Assembly: GCF_007567505.1 (NCBI RefSeq)
Contig: NZ_CP041783.1
Span: 1,240,001 to 1,304,000 of the forward strand
Length of the DNA: 64,000 nt
Origin: Shewanella donghaensis
Lineage (GTDB): Bacteria > Pseudomonadota > Gammaproteobacteria > Enterobacterales > Shewanellaceae
Direction of reading: 5' to 3'
Both the position numbers and the translations under genes were made by a program. This document shows positions 1 to 12,931 of this stretch, in pieces. How positions within the stretch are numbered: the stretch's first letter is position 1; each line of letters begins with the position of its first letter. The notes beneath the pieces are model-generated. The model did not search any database and was not told where the DNA came from. It worked only from the letters and a program-made list of their open reading frames with translations.

Positions 1-125
1 ATATTTTGCTCGTCCAAGCCGCCGTCTAATAATACATCGACAATCCAGCTCTCACCGACCATGCCTCTAATTGGACATAAGTAAGAAAAATCTATCACAG
101 TTAAATCTTTAACAAATAGTTGCAT
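1..125 (-). CDS. 6-pyruvoyl/6-carboxytetrahydropterin synthase-like protein, N-terminal part
   Basis: Only the first 41 codons lie in the window; the gene runs off the left edge. The visible protein begins [18 protein letters not shown] and continues with [15 protein letters not shown]. This start resembles the QueD/PTPS-like family of Shewanella and Vibrio, a T-fold enzyme group acting on pterin or queuosine precursors. No catalytic zinc-binding His or Cys motif can be checked because the rest is missing. The family assignment is from recall of similar N-termini and is moderate. The ATG at 125 is the only sensible start. Confidence 0.5.
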   Translation of the reverse strand, partial: MQLFVKDLTVIDFSYLCPIRGMVGESWIVDVLLDGGLDEQN

Positions 126-312
126 TCAAGCTCCTAGACAGAAAAACAGTCCGTCTCATTTAAAGTGTCCCGAATAGCGATGGCCAATGGGATCAAAAAT
201 TCAACGCTATTCTAAACAAAAGCGAGGCTAGGAGCGAGCAAACAAAACAGATAACTCAAAAAACACCTTAATGGCTTTGATTAGGTAGTTTATAAGTCAG
301 TTTGTTACATAG

Positions 313-336
313 TTTGCTAGATTGTTTGCTAGATTG
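313..336. repeat. two 12-bp tandem copies downstream of baeR
   Basis: The 12-mer TTTGCTAGATTG occurs twice head to tail in the short intergenic region after the response-regulator gene. A degenerate third copy may lie just upstream. No function is apparent; it looks like slippage. Confidence 0.6.
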
Positions 337-349
337 TCGATTTACAAAA

Positions 350-1045
350 CTATTCAATTTTATAGCCAACACCATAAATAGAATGTAATAAGTCCGGTTG
401 TCGATTATTGAGTAACAGCTTGGAGCGTAAGTTCTTAATGTGGCTATCAATCGTTCTTGAGCTAACAACTCGATCATCAACATAGCAAACTTGCATTAAG
501 CTATCACGGGAATGTACCACCCCAGGCCTTTTTATCATGGTATGTAGCAGCCGAAACTCTACAGGCGTGAGTTCAACTTCAACACTGGCGACATGGCACT
601 TAAAGCGCTCGATGTTAATCAAAAGCTGCTTGTAACTGATCTCATCTTCAGCCATTTGCACAGAAGGTTCAGTGCGCCTCAAAATGGTTTTAACTCTAGC
701 GACGACTTCTCTCGCTGAAAATGGTTTGCAAACATAATCATCTGCACCGATTTCAAGACCAATTAAACGATCTATTTCCTCAACTCTTGCTGTGAGCATT
801 AAGATTGGAATAGCAGAAAACTGTCTTACTTCCTTACAGATGGTTAAGCCATCTTTATGGGGTAACATTAAGTCTAAAATCACGAAATCAATTTCATCAT
901 CTCTGATCGTTTCAAGCGCATTGAGACCATCATGAAGGACCTGAGAGCTAAAACCTTCTAGTGTTAAAAAATCGACTAATACCTGCGCTATTTTAGGTTC
1001 ATCTTCAACAATCAACACGCGCTTATTGTGATAATGATTATTCAT
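350..1045 (-). CDS. baeR: OmpR-family response regulator, BaeR-like
   Basis: A 231-residue DNA-binding response regulator. The receiver domain has the acidic pair in VEDEP, the phospho-acceptor aspartate in ILDLMLP, and the conserved threonine/lysine in LTAR and CKPFS. A winged-helix output domain follows, with TIDSHIKNLRSKL and a GVGYKIE end. The receiver is strikingly like E. coli BaeR (DRLIGLEIGADDYVCKPFSAREVVARVKTILRR). I use the ATG at 1045, which gives MNNHYHNKRVLIVEDEP. A longer reading frame to 1090 would overlap the end of the kinase gene. It lies 5 bp after the kinase gene, so the two are one transcription unit. Target genes are not known from sequence; the divergent small secreted-protein gene is a candidate. 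Confidence 0.8.
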   Translation of the reverse strand: MNNHYHNKRVLIVEDEPKIAQVLVDFLTLEGFSSQVLHDGLNALETIRDDEIDFVILDLMLPHKDGLTICKEVRQFSAIPILMLTARVEEIDRLIGLEIGADDYVCKPFSAREVVARVKTILRRTEPSVQMAEDEISYKQLLINIERFKCHVASVEVELTPVEFRLLHTMIKRPGVVHSRDSLMQVCYVDDRVVSSRTIDSHIKNLRSKLLLNNRQPDLLHSIYGVGYKIE

Positions 1046-1050
1046 ATTCG

Positions 1051-2547
1051 TTAAAGCCCTTTTTTCAATGGCAAAATTATTTCGATACACAAGCCACCAA
1101 GATTAGAAGGTCTTGCCGTTATTGTCCCATCATGTGCTTCGACAATATTTCTGCATATCGTTAGCCCAAGTCCAGCACCATTATTGCGGCGCACTCGAGA
1201 ACTATCTTGTCGATGTAATGGGTCAAACAATAATTCGCAATCATTTACCGAGACTGTTGGCTTGGTGTCATTGATAAGAATTAATACTCTAGTAGCTTCA
1301 TGAATCAACTGAATATCAATGTTGCCAGGTGCGTCGGTATAAGCAACAGAGTTTAATATGACATTAGCCAGTAATTGTTGAATACGCATTTTGTCTACAT
1401 TGATCATGACAGGTTCAGCATGATTAAATGAATAAGTTAACGCTTTAGCAGTAATTTTGTCATTTAAAGATGCTAACGATAAAGAAATACACTCTGTAAT
1501 ATCAACGACTTCTAAATTATATTTCAGTCCCCCAACATCAGATAAAGATAATTGATATAAATCATCAACTAAGTGCTTTATACGCATGACTTCTTGCTCT
1601 AATGACTCTAGTTGCGGTTTATCAAATGGTCTAATCCCAACTTTTATGGCATCTATCTCGCCACATAAAATACTTAATGGCGTTCTTAGCTCATGTGAGA
1701 TATCAGCGAACCATCTATTTTTAGCGGTTCTATTTTTATCAAGCGTCATTGCAAGGTGGTCAATATCATTCATTAATTTACCTAACTCATCTTGGCGCTG
1801 CTGATTGAATCGCTCGCCATAATTACCATTGGTTAGGTAAGTCACCCCTTTTACGACTTCTTTAACCGGTACCAATAAAAACCGCGCTAAAACCCAGGAA
1901 ATTAAACTGGCTAACATTAAGCATCCCAGACCAATCCATAAGCTAGTCCAAAGCTGTTGTTGTGAAAATAACGCCGCAGAGTCTGTATTGGCTTTAATAA
2001 TCTGTGCGCTATATAACTTGGCGATAACAACATCATTATATTTAACCGGCATAAATGTCGCAGTTTCGACATCATCAATATCAACACCAGCAAGCAGTTC
2101 AAAATCGGGCGTGTAAATACCCGTAGCAGGTCCTAACTTTCGATTGGGTTCACCTTTAGGCGACGGTCTCATATGGGGAGGCGGCTTTCTCCCGTCAGCG
2201 TTAAATTCTCTTGGTGTTCTGCGAGCGTCAAAGTCTAATGGTGGTGGCCTTCGTTCAGGCCGTGCGCGATGACTTCTTTCAGATTGGGTAAAGGGTCTAG
2301 GGTTAGGCGAATGAAATCTAAATAACCCGGAAAACTGTGCTGAAGTCACATTATCCCAATTAGAATTAGATTCACTATATAACGCCGTTAAATCAATAGA
2401 TAAGCGTTCTAACCTTTCTTGTTCAAGGGTATTGATGTAATTAATAAAGCCTTGATCAAAACTCCACCTAGCTAATGACAAGGTAGCAATCAACACAACA
2501 CTGGTTAAGCCAACAAAGGCGAGGAATAGCTTTTTAGATATATTCAT
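1051..2547 (-). CDS. baeS: sensor histidine kinase, BaeS-like, with Pro/Arg-rich periplasmic domain
   Basis: A 498-residue inner-membrane histidine kinase paired with the BaeR-like regulator. Order: transmembrane helix at about 7-27, a periplasmic domain to about 200, a second transmembrane helix (about 200-222), HAMP, a HisKA box with DISHELRTPLS (phospho-His near residue 285), and an HATPase domain with N-box LANVILNSVAY and a G-box in NNGAGLGLTI. BaeS/CpxA-type kinases sense envelope stress. The periplasmic part carries a proline- and arginine-rich stretch at about 78-138 (RPERRPPP, GRKPPPHMRP) that is unusual for BaeS, which is about 30 residues shorter. The same composition occurs in the two small proteins encoded divergently. 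The signal sensed is unknown. Confidence 0.8.
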   Translation of the reverse strand: MNISKKLFLAFVGLTSVVLIATLSLARWSFDQGFINYINTLEQERLERLSIDLTALYSESNSNWDNVTSAQFSGLFRFHSPNPRPFTQSERSHRARPERRPPPLDFDARRTPREFNADGRKPPPHMRPSPKGEPNRKLGPATGIYTPDFELLAGVDIDDVETATFMPVKYNDVVIAKLYSAQIIKANTDSAALFSQQQLWTSLWIGLGCLMLASLISWVLARFLLVPVKEVVKGVTYLTNGNYGERFNQQRQDELGKLMNDIDHLAMTLDKNRTAKNRWFADISHELRTPLSILCGEIDAIKVGIRPFDKPQLESLEQEVMRIKHLVDDLYQLSLSDVGGLKYNLEVVDITECISLSLASLNDKITAKALTYSFNHAEPVMINVDKMRIQQLLANVILNSVAYTDAPGNIDIQLIHEATRVLILINDTKPTVSVNDCELLFDPLHRQDSSRVRRNNGAGLGLTICRNIVEAHDGTITARPSNLGGLCIEIILPLKKGL

Positions 2548-2697
2548 GAATTAAAGTATATCGGGCAAATAGCTATCTCACTAGCAACAAAAATAACTTA
2601 ACCACAATCTCCATTAAATCTGCACATTTACTGCATATTTCCTTGGTAACGTAACAACATCGAAAGAAAACAGGTTCACAAACTGACAGGTATTAAA

Positions 2698-2964
2698 ATG
2701 AAAAAAATTATCCCAATAATTACACTCATCCCTCTTTTATTATGTGCTTCTTCTCAGTTGTTAGCGCAAGAAAAAAATCGAGAAATGAGAAAACCACCTC
2801 AAGAAGCCTTTACTGCTTGTGAAGATAAAACTGAAGAAGAAGTCGTGACATTTACCACACCAAATGGTGACGAAATGGAAGCAAAGTGCATGTTGCTAAA
2901 CGATGAATTAGTGGCAGTACCTAAAGATCATACACCGCCGCAGCGCTCTCGTAGTCGCGGCTAA
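2698..2964 (+). CDS. small secreted protein with two-cysteine motif
   Basis: An 88-residue protein with a clear signal peptide (MKKIIPIITLIPLLLCASSQLLAQ, cut after the Ala/Gln region). The mature part contains ACEDKTEEE, then FTTPNGDEMEAKCML, and a basic tail PPQRSRSRG. The spacing resembles a widespread family of small periplasmic proteins with an AC-GKxEGDxC-F-GPxG-GTC pattern, here with one of the three usual cysteines replaced. It is divergent from the BaeSR-like genes across about 150 bp. A role as target or signal partner of that system is inference. Function unknown. Confidence 0.7.
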   Translation: MKKIIPIITLIPLLLCASSQLLAQEKNREMRKPPQEAFTACEDKTEEEVVTFTTPNGDEMEAKCMLLNDELVAVPKDHTPPQRSRSRG

Positions 2965-3026
2965 TTACGCAGTAATTTAGCTGATAAACCTTTATTGATT
3001 CGCAACTAAAATCATAGGAACAAGTC

Positions 3027-3374
3027 ATGCAAATTAAGATAGATAATACAATCATCAATCAACAAAGTCAGACGCAAGCTACCACTAGACCAGAAAGACC
3101 ACATGGTCCTCCACCGCCAGGCTCTACTCCTCCAGGCTTAGAAACCGCGGTTGAAACATTAACTGATGACGAACAAAGTGATATCTCAACAATGCTCGCT
3201 AGCTTGACAGAGGAACAACAACAATCATTGAAAATGGCATTAGATGAACTCAAGCCTATGGCTGATAAATTATCAAAAAATGACATGGGATCTGTGTTTC
3301 TGGAAACTTTGACTCAAATATCGAGCGCTTCTTCGACAGATTCGGGAGCAGATAAGGTAGACACCTATGCATAG
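3027..3374 (+). CDS. small hypothetical protein with proline-rich N-terminus
   Basis: A 115-residue protein without signal peptide or membrane segment. Residues 21-40 are proline-rich (TRPERPHGPPPPGSTPPG). The rest is acidic and predicted helical (SDISTMLASLTEEQQQSLKMALDELKPMADKL). It starts 62 bp after the secreted-protein gene on the same strand and ends just before a strong hairpin, so the two are probably co-transcribed. The RPER/PPPP stretch resembles the periplasmic stretch of the nearby sensor kinase. I do not recognise the family. Confidence 0.6.
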   Translation: MQIKIDNTIINQQSQTQATTRPERPHGPPPPGSTPPGLETAVETLTDDEQSDISTMLASLTEEQQQSLKMALDELKPMADKLSKNDMGSVFLETLTQISSASSTDSGADKVDTYA

Positions 3375-3412
3375 AGCATGTGTCTGAATAATATTGTTAT
3401 CTTTGAAGATGT

Positions 3413-3443
3413 AAAGCCCTGAAATCTTGTTAATCAGGGCTTT
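3413..3443. terminator. bidirectional hairpin between convergent genes
   Basis: Ten-base-pair stem AAAGCCCTGA / TCAGGGCTTT with an 11-base loop, between the convergent 115-residue gene and the GGDEF-EAL gene. A/T runs flank it on both sides, so it could end both transcripts. Confidence 0.75.
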
Positions 3444-3461
3444 CTGATACACATCGAGGAT

Positions 3462-5933
3462 TTACGAGGGACATAACCATTTCATTAAATCGACAGGAAG
3501 TTGCGGCTTACTATAATAATAGCCTTGTGCTTGGTCACAGCCGTTTTCTAATAGAAAGTTAGCTTGCTCTTTGGTCTCTACCCCTTCGGCAATAATTTTT
3601 AAATTTAATGCATGACCTAATACAATAATCGCTTTGGCGATTGCGGTGTTATGATTATCAAATGGAATATCTGTTACAAACGATTGGTCAATTTTAAGGA
3701 TATTGATTGGTAACTTTTTCAGATAGCTTAATGAAGAATAACCCGTACCAAAATCATCTACAGATAATTGAATACCCATGTTGCCCAACCTTTTGAGATC
3801 GCGGATCACTTTTTCAGGCTCATACATCATACAGCTTTCGGTCATCTCTAATTCCAGACGGTCAGCTGGAAAGCCAACTTCCGCAAGGATAGATTCTACG
3901 TTATCGATAAAATTTGAACGCTGAAATTGCAAGCTCGCAACGTTAACCGCTATACGTCCGAAATGATGGCCCCTGTCTAACCACTCTTTACCTTGCAAGC
4001 AAGCCATTCTTAATACCATCAAACCTATTTGATGTATCAAACCAGTCTTCTCTGCAATAGGAATAAAATCAGCGGGTGAGATAAACCCATAATCCCTGTG
4101 ATCCCAGCGAATTAGTGACTCCAAGCCAACTAGTTTACCCGTAACTAATGACAACTTGGGTTGATAGACTAAATGGAAATGTTGTTCCTGAATCGCTTCA
4201 TGTAAAGCATTCTGAATTCTCAAATGCTCTAGTGAATTCGTTGTCATTGTCGAGTCATAAAATGTAATAGTATTACGGCCACTTTGCTTAGCTATATGAA
4301 GCGCGGTATCGGCATTTTGAGCAATATTTTCAGTGTTATGTGAATCAATTGGAAATACAGAAACACCAACACTAATCGTCATTCTAATTAAAGGGTGATC
4401 ACCGAACTTAAACGGTTGCTCTATGATTGCTTTAATATGTTCTACACGTTTAGAAAGCTTTTGGTACTGGGTAACATCAGACAGTAGAATGACAAATTCA
4501 TCGCTGCTTAAACGTGCTACCTTACAATTTTCACCACTAAGCTTTGACAACCTAACACCTACTTCGACAAGTAACTGATCCCCAATTTCATGACCTAAGC
4601 TGTCGTTGATATGCTTGAAGAAATCTATATCAAAGAAAATTGCAGCCAATAGAGTTTGATTTATTAATGCTTTATCAGCTTGTTTTTGTAGGTGTGAACG
4701 AAGTAGCAGCCTATTGGGCAGTTGCGTCAAACTGTCATAATTCGCTAAATTTTCGAGCTTTTGTTCATTTTGTTTTTCATTTGAAATATCAGCAAATACA
4801 GCAACGAAATAATTGATTCGATCATCTTGACCATAAACGGCATTAATGGTCACAAGCTGTGGGAAGATATCTCCAGATTTTCTTTTATTCCAAATTTCAC
4901 CATGAAATTTGCCTTTAACAGTTAACGTATTCCACATTTTGGTAAAAAACTCAGTGTCATGTTTTCCTGAATTTAATAACCTTGGGTTCTGACCAACGGC
5001 CTCTTCGCGGCTGTATCCAGTAATTGTTGAGAATGCACGATTAACTTCGGTTATAACACCGTCTCTGTTGGTAACTAACACACCCTCAATAGTATTTTCA
5101 AATACACTTTCAGCAAGTAATAACTGCGTTTCAGCTAACTTGTTTCGACCAATATTACGTGTAATACCGATAGTGCCAACTAGATTGTCATTTACATCTC
5201 GCAATGGTGCTTTTATTGTTTCTAACCAACGACAATTATTAAGTTTATCAATATCTTCACACTCTTCCACAATAATAGGTTTATCAGCAACTTGGGCGTC
5301 GATGTCACTTGAACGGAATAGTTCAGCAGTTTTATGATCAAACAAATCATCATCAAATTTACCAACTATCTGATTTGCTGTTTTATTCCAGGCAGACTCA
5401 ACACTTCTATTGCAAATAATATATTGACCATCAGCATCTTTAATCCAAATATGTTCGCTAAAAGCATTAATAAAATTTTGCAAATTAATAACGTTGTGAA
5501 CGTCATCAACACTTTGATTTTGATGCGTAGCGCTTAACGATGCTAAAGAGTTTTGTAAACTATCAACAGCTAAATCAAGTACATTAAAATCAATATTATT
5601 GATTTCTGACTTTGGGACAACACAACACACACAACCTTGTAGTTGCTTAGTTTGAGTAAAGAGGGGGTTGATTATTAAACTGTAACCATCAACAAAATCT
5701 GCTCGAATGATAGTTTCATATTGAGCTAAATCTACTAGAGTGATTTCTTGCAATGTTGAATAGATAGACGGTTGAAACTCTAGAGCGACATCTTTGTCTA
5801 TTTGACCACTAACAACAAACAAGATCTCAGCATCATCGTTGATAAGATATGTACAAACAACCGCGTTTAGCGTTGTTGCCGTTATATCTACAGTCTTTTG
5901 CCAATGTTGGACAAGATTATCAATGATATGCAT
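3462..5933 (-). CDS. PAS-PAS-GGDEF-EAL protein, probable c-di-GMP phosphodiesterase with degenerate GGDEF
   Basis: An 823-residue soluble signalling protein. Order: an unassigned N-terminal region (1-145), PAS at about 150-255 (SEHIWIKDADGQYIICN), PAS/PAC at about 270-390 (ITEVNRAFSTITGYSREEAVGQNPRLL), GGDEF at about 400-560, EAL at about 575-815. The GGDEF signature reads RLSSDEF, so both active-site glycines are lost and cyclase activity is unlikely. The EAL domain reads ESLIRW, keeps the metal-binding glutamate, and has DDFGTGYSSLSYL, ILKIDQSFV and AEGVETKEQ, so hydrolysis of c-di-GMP is expected. The degenerate GGDEF may bind GTP as a regulatory site, as in other composite proteins. It stands alone, convergent with the small protein gene upstream. 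No transmembrane segment is evident. Confidence 0.85.
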   Translation of the reverse strand: MHIIDNLVQHWQKTVDITATTLNAVVCTYLINDDAEILFVVSGQIDKDVALEFQPSIYSTLQEITLVDLAQYETIIRADFVDGYSLIINPLFTQTKQLQGCVCCVVPKSEINNIDFNVLDLAVDSLQNSLASLSATHQNQSVDDVHNVINLQNFINAFSEHIWIKDADGQYIICNRSVESAWNKTANQIVGKFDDDLFDHKTAELFRSSDIDAQVADKPIIVEECEDIDKLNNCRWLETIKAPLRDVNDNLVGTIGITRNIGRNKLAETQLLLAESVFENTIEGVLVTNRDGVITEVNRAFSTITGYSREEAVGQNPRLLNSGKHDTEFFTKMWNTLTVKGKFHGEIWNKRKSGDIFPQLVTINAVYGQDDRINYFVAVFADISNEKQNEQKLENLANYDSLTQLPNRLLLRSHLQKQADKALINQTLLAAIFFDIDFFKHINDSLGHEIGDQLLVEVGVRLSKLSGENCKVARLSSDEFVILLSDVTQYQKLSKRVEHIKAIIEQPFKFGDHPLIRMTISVGVSVFPIDSHNTENIAQNADTALHIAKQSGRNTITFYDSTMTTNSLEHLRIQNALHEAIQEQHFHLVYQPKLSLVTGKLVGLESLIRWDHRDYGFISPADFIPIAEKTGLIHQIGLMVLRMACLQGKEWLDRGHHFGRIAVNVASLQFQRSNFIDNVESILAEVGFPADRLELEMTESCMMYEPEKVIRDLKRLGNMGIQLSVDDFGTGYSSLSYLKKLPINILKIDQSFVTDIPFDNHNTAIAKAIIVLGHALNLKIIAEGVETKEQANFLLENGCDQAQGYYYSKPQLPVDLMKWLCPS

Positions 5934-6313
5934 TATAAAATAACATTCCGTTTATTTGGAGGATTAACCCAATAGTTAATAGATTATATCGTCAGAATTT
6001 CACATATTGAATAAGTAAACTTAGTATATGCCAACTCGAACAATTAAGTTAGATAAGCCATTTTAAAACAAGCTAAATGACTCACAAATGACACCATAAA
6101 TTAACATTACTTACCCATATAATAATTTTATTAACCAAATCAGTATTAACTGATTTAAAGTCGAAATAGCTAAATTCAAGTAAATGATAAAGCCAAAGTC
6201 GAATAAACCAAGATACCAAATACATCAAAATGGACTTAAAAGGATTAAGGATCACTGTGAAATCTACAACTGTAAAAAAAAAGCCAGCTACACATATTTA
6301 TTAGGGCTTGAAG
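5934..6313. other. intergenic region, no gene seen
   Basis: A/T-rich stretch between the GGDEF-EAL gene and the distal end of the rRNA operon trailer. I see no open reading frame with a ribosome binding site and no convincing hairpin here. It should contain the promoter of the GGDEF-EAL gene at its left end. Confidence 0.5.
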
Positions 6314-6422
6314 AAGTTTAGATGCGGATACAACCTTCGTGTTACACGCTGGATAAAGCGATGCTTTATAAACACAGACATTGCATCCTACTTTCACCAT
6401 GTGTTGCTCGAAAGCCTTAAAC

Positions 6423-6454
6423 GAAAAAATCCCTGACTCGTAGAGTCAGGGATT
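6423..6454 (-). terminator. distal rRNA operon terminator T2
   Basis: Twelve-base-pair stem AATCCCTGACTC / GAGTCAGGGATT with a GTA loop. On the minus strand it is followed by a U-run (plus-strand AAAAAA). It is the copy in the outer repeat module. Confidence 0.85.
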
Positions 6455-6616
6455 ATTCGTAACTTTTGTGCTTACTTTTAAATAGTAAGATAAATTAGGC
6501 GCTTGGCGATGTTCAGCTGCGGATACATCCTCCGCGTTCCATATCTGTATAAAGCGTTGCGTTATCAACACAGACATTGCACCCTACTTAACCCTATATT
6601 GGTCGAAAGCCGTAAA

Positions 6617-6649
6617 CGAAAAAACCCCTGACTCCTAGAGTCAGGGGTT
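6617..6649 (-). terminator. proximal rRNA operon terminator T1
   Basis: Twelve-base-pair stem AACCCCTGACTC / GAGTCAGGGGTT with a CTA loop, then a U-run on the minus strand. It lies about 15 bp beyond the 5S gene and is the first terminator met by RNA polymerase. Confidence 0.9.
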
Positions 6650-6663
6650 ATTCTTATTAGGCG

Positions 6664-6780
6664 CTTGGCGATGACCTACTTTCACATGGGGAGACCCCAC
6701 ACTATCATCGGCGCTATTGCGTTTCACTGCTGAGTTCGGGATGGGATCAGGTGGTACCACAATGCTATTGTCACCAAGCA
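6664..6780 (-). rRNA. rrf: 5S ribosomal RNA
   Basis: On the minus strand the gene starts TGCTTGGTGACAATAGC and ends GTAGGTCATCGCCAAGC. It contains the conserved 5S core CCCATCCCGAACTCAG. The 5' and 3' ends pair as the 5S closing stem. It is the last gene of the rRNA operon. Boundaries are accurate to a few bases. Confidence 0.95.
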
Positions 6781-6960
6781 AATTCTTGCTTCATTTACCG
6801 CAAACGCAGTAAATAATAATTCGGAAATCTGATAACTCTTTCGAGATTTTTTGAGTTCGCACTTCATTAAGCGCTTTATATTCGTATCTAAGTTCGACTT
6901 TTCAGTCTGTAATAAATCTAGTTACCACAACACACTCAGATAAAACTCATCTGGGTTGTA

Positions 6961-9853
<2,893 letters not shown>

Positions 9854-10120
9854 ATACAACCCACATCAGTTTCATAAATGAAAACAAGTGTTGTTAAAGC
9901 GGGTAGCCTTAACGGTTATATCGTAACTAGCTGGTTTATTACATAATTTGCATCTCTTTCGAGTACACAAATTCGCCTTAGATTTTTAGAATATTCAAGA
10001 CACTTAATAAAGTGTTTTGAGAACTCAATGTATTATTGAAAAAGGATTAATTTCTCAATAATACGATTTTGTAAATAACACAACGACAGACATCATCATG
10101 TTAAATACTATCAGCTTTCC

Positions 10121-10136
10121 AAATTGTTAAAGAACG
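10121..10136 (-). promoter_or_regulatory. boxA antitermination site in the 16S-23S spacer
   Basis: The minus strand reads GTTCTTTAACAATTT, matching the rRNA boxA bound by NusB/NusE. It lies between tRNA-Ala and 23S, the usual place for the second boxA of an rRNA operon. Confidence 0.75.
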
Positions 10137-10223
10137 GGCTAAAAAAAGCCAAAGATAATGTTTAGATTATCTTTGGCATCTCTTAATTGCATATGTCGAC
10201 TCAAAATAATGAGAAGATGTAAA

Positions 10224-10299
10224 TGGTGGAGCTATGCGGGATCGAACCGCAGACCTCCTGCGTGCAAGGCAGGCGCTCTCCCAGCTGAGCTATAGCCCC
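10224..10299 (-). tRNA. tRNA-Ala (UGC)
   Basis: A 76-nt tRNA on the minus strand, GGGGCTATAGCTCAGCTGG to a genome-encoded CCA end. The anticodon loop is CTTGCAC, giving UGC. The T-loop is GTTCGATCC. It is the second tRNA of the rRNA spacer, the standard Ile-Ala pair. Confidence 0.97.
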
Positions 10300-10360
10300 A
10301 TTTACATGCAGTGAACAAATACGTTAATACAAAATCTTCGCTTAGGAGAAATGAAGATTT

Positions 10361-10437
<77 letters not shown>

Positions 10438-10510
10438 AACGTATATTGCTCTTTCTTTCTATCAAGTAATCTGTGTGAACACTCAACAAATATTGAGTTA
10501 GTCGTATAGG

Positions 10511-12053
<1,543 letters not shown>

Positions 12054-12280
12054 AAGTTTTGTTAAAGCAACCATTCTTATAAATAAGAACGTCGCTTTGG
12101 CTCAATGAATTCTGATTTCGATTTAAAGACTCGGAAGAATCTCTAAAACGTTTGTTACATATTGCTATGAACACTCATCGTTACATTGAGTAAATAATTT
12201 TGATTGCTACATTCTTTTACTAGAAAGAAGTAAGCAATTTCGATTAACTCAACACCTGTGAATGTCCACACAGATTACTT

Positions 12281-12299
12281 GATAAATTGTTAAAGAGCG
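12281..12299 (-). promoter_or_regulatory. boxA antitermination site in the rRNA leader
   Basis: The minus strand reads GCTCTTTAACAATTTATC, a near-perfect rRNA boxA, about 230 bp before the 16S gene and downstream of both promoters. Confidence 0.85.
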
Positions 12300-12356
12300 T
12301 GGAATCAATTTTTCAGACTCCGCCAGTAGACGCTAGGTCGTTGGCTTGGGATGCGT

Positions 12357-12384
12357 ATTCTACGCAATTCCCTTTTCGCGTCAA
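12357..12384 (-). promoter_or_regulatory. rRNA operon promoter, proximal (P2-type)
   Basis: On the minus strand: -35 TTGACG (12379-12384), 16-bp spacer, -10 TAGAAT (12357-12362). The -35 is near consensus and an A/T-rich run lies upstream of it (TAAGTTTAAAAATGAC), UP-element-like. It lies upstream of the leader boxA. Confidence 0.75.
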
Positions 12385-12489
12385 GTCATTTTTAAACTTA
12401 TTTAAAAACAATTTCAGCGTCACTTTACAGTGAACTGACTTGGCGTGTAACCCATGCTAGTGCGTGGTTTGCCGTGTCAGTGGATGCGC

Positions 12490-12517
12490 ATTATAGGCAA
12501 ATTCTGAATTGGCGCAA
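12490..12517 (-). promoter_or_regulatory. rRNA operon promoter, distal (P1-type)
   Basis: On the minus strand: -35 TTGCGC (12512-12517), 16-bp spacer, perfect -10 TATAAT (12490-12495), followed by a GCGC discriminator. A G/C-rich discriminator is typical of stringently controlled rRNA promoters. The upstream A/T-rich run (TTGTTATAAAAAG) may be an UP element. Confidence 0.8.
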
Positions 12518-12931
12518 GGGCTTTTTATAACAAATGCCTTTACGCTAACCTAAGTGGTCACCAATCAAACAAAAGGAGGTAAATTTAATCAAAACTTCTA
12601 CTATTTCACCGAATACGTTTCTTATATGCCTTCAATTCTGATTAATGTTTCTTTAAACCTTTCTGATTAATTGATTATGTCAGGTTCTGAAGACTTATTA
12701 TCTCATTGCGTGTTTAGCTTCCTGCTACTTATATTATTTCAAACAAACTAAGGTCATTGTGCATCAGAAAATTAAACGCAAGCTTTAGGAACTAATATGA
12801 ATAAAACACTATATACCGTCCTTGAATGCGTCTCGCTTCCTTACCTCTAGATTAAGGCATGTAAATTAAATTTTAACCAAGCTTAAAACACATTAGGCCT
12901 GGCTAATATTAATCCCATAACATTTCTATAT
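12518..12931. other. intergenic region upstream of the rRNA operon
   Basis: About 410 bp of A/T-rich sequence between the rRNA promoters and gmhB. I see no gene. It may hold Fis sites for the rRNA promoters, but I cannot point to a specific one. No clear terminator for gmhB is visible. Confidence 0.4.

Larger units (their letters stand above)
6314..6655 (-). repeat. duplicated rRNA-trailer/terminator module
   Basis: Two imperfect copies of a roughly 145-bp segment follow the 5S gene (6314-6459 and 6511-6655). Both contain TGCGGATAC, ACACAGACATTGCA, CGAAAGCC and end in a GACTC-loop-GAGTC terminator hairpin. Between them, positions 6495-6511 repeat exactly the 17 bp that form the 3' end of the 5S gene (6657-6673). 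The simplest reading is duplication of the 5S 3' end plus terminator, with the duplicated 5S reduced to a stub. Confidence 0.75.

Noticed and set aside
268..483. 71-residue frame overlapping the end of the baeR-like gene
   Set aside because: It shares the strand but not the frame of the regulator gene, which is supported by homology; the shorter frame is a shadow.
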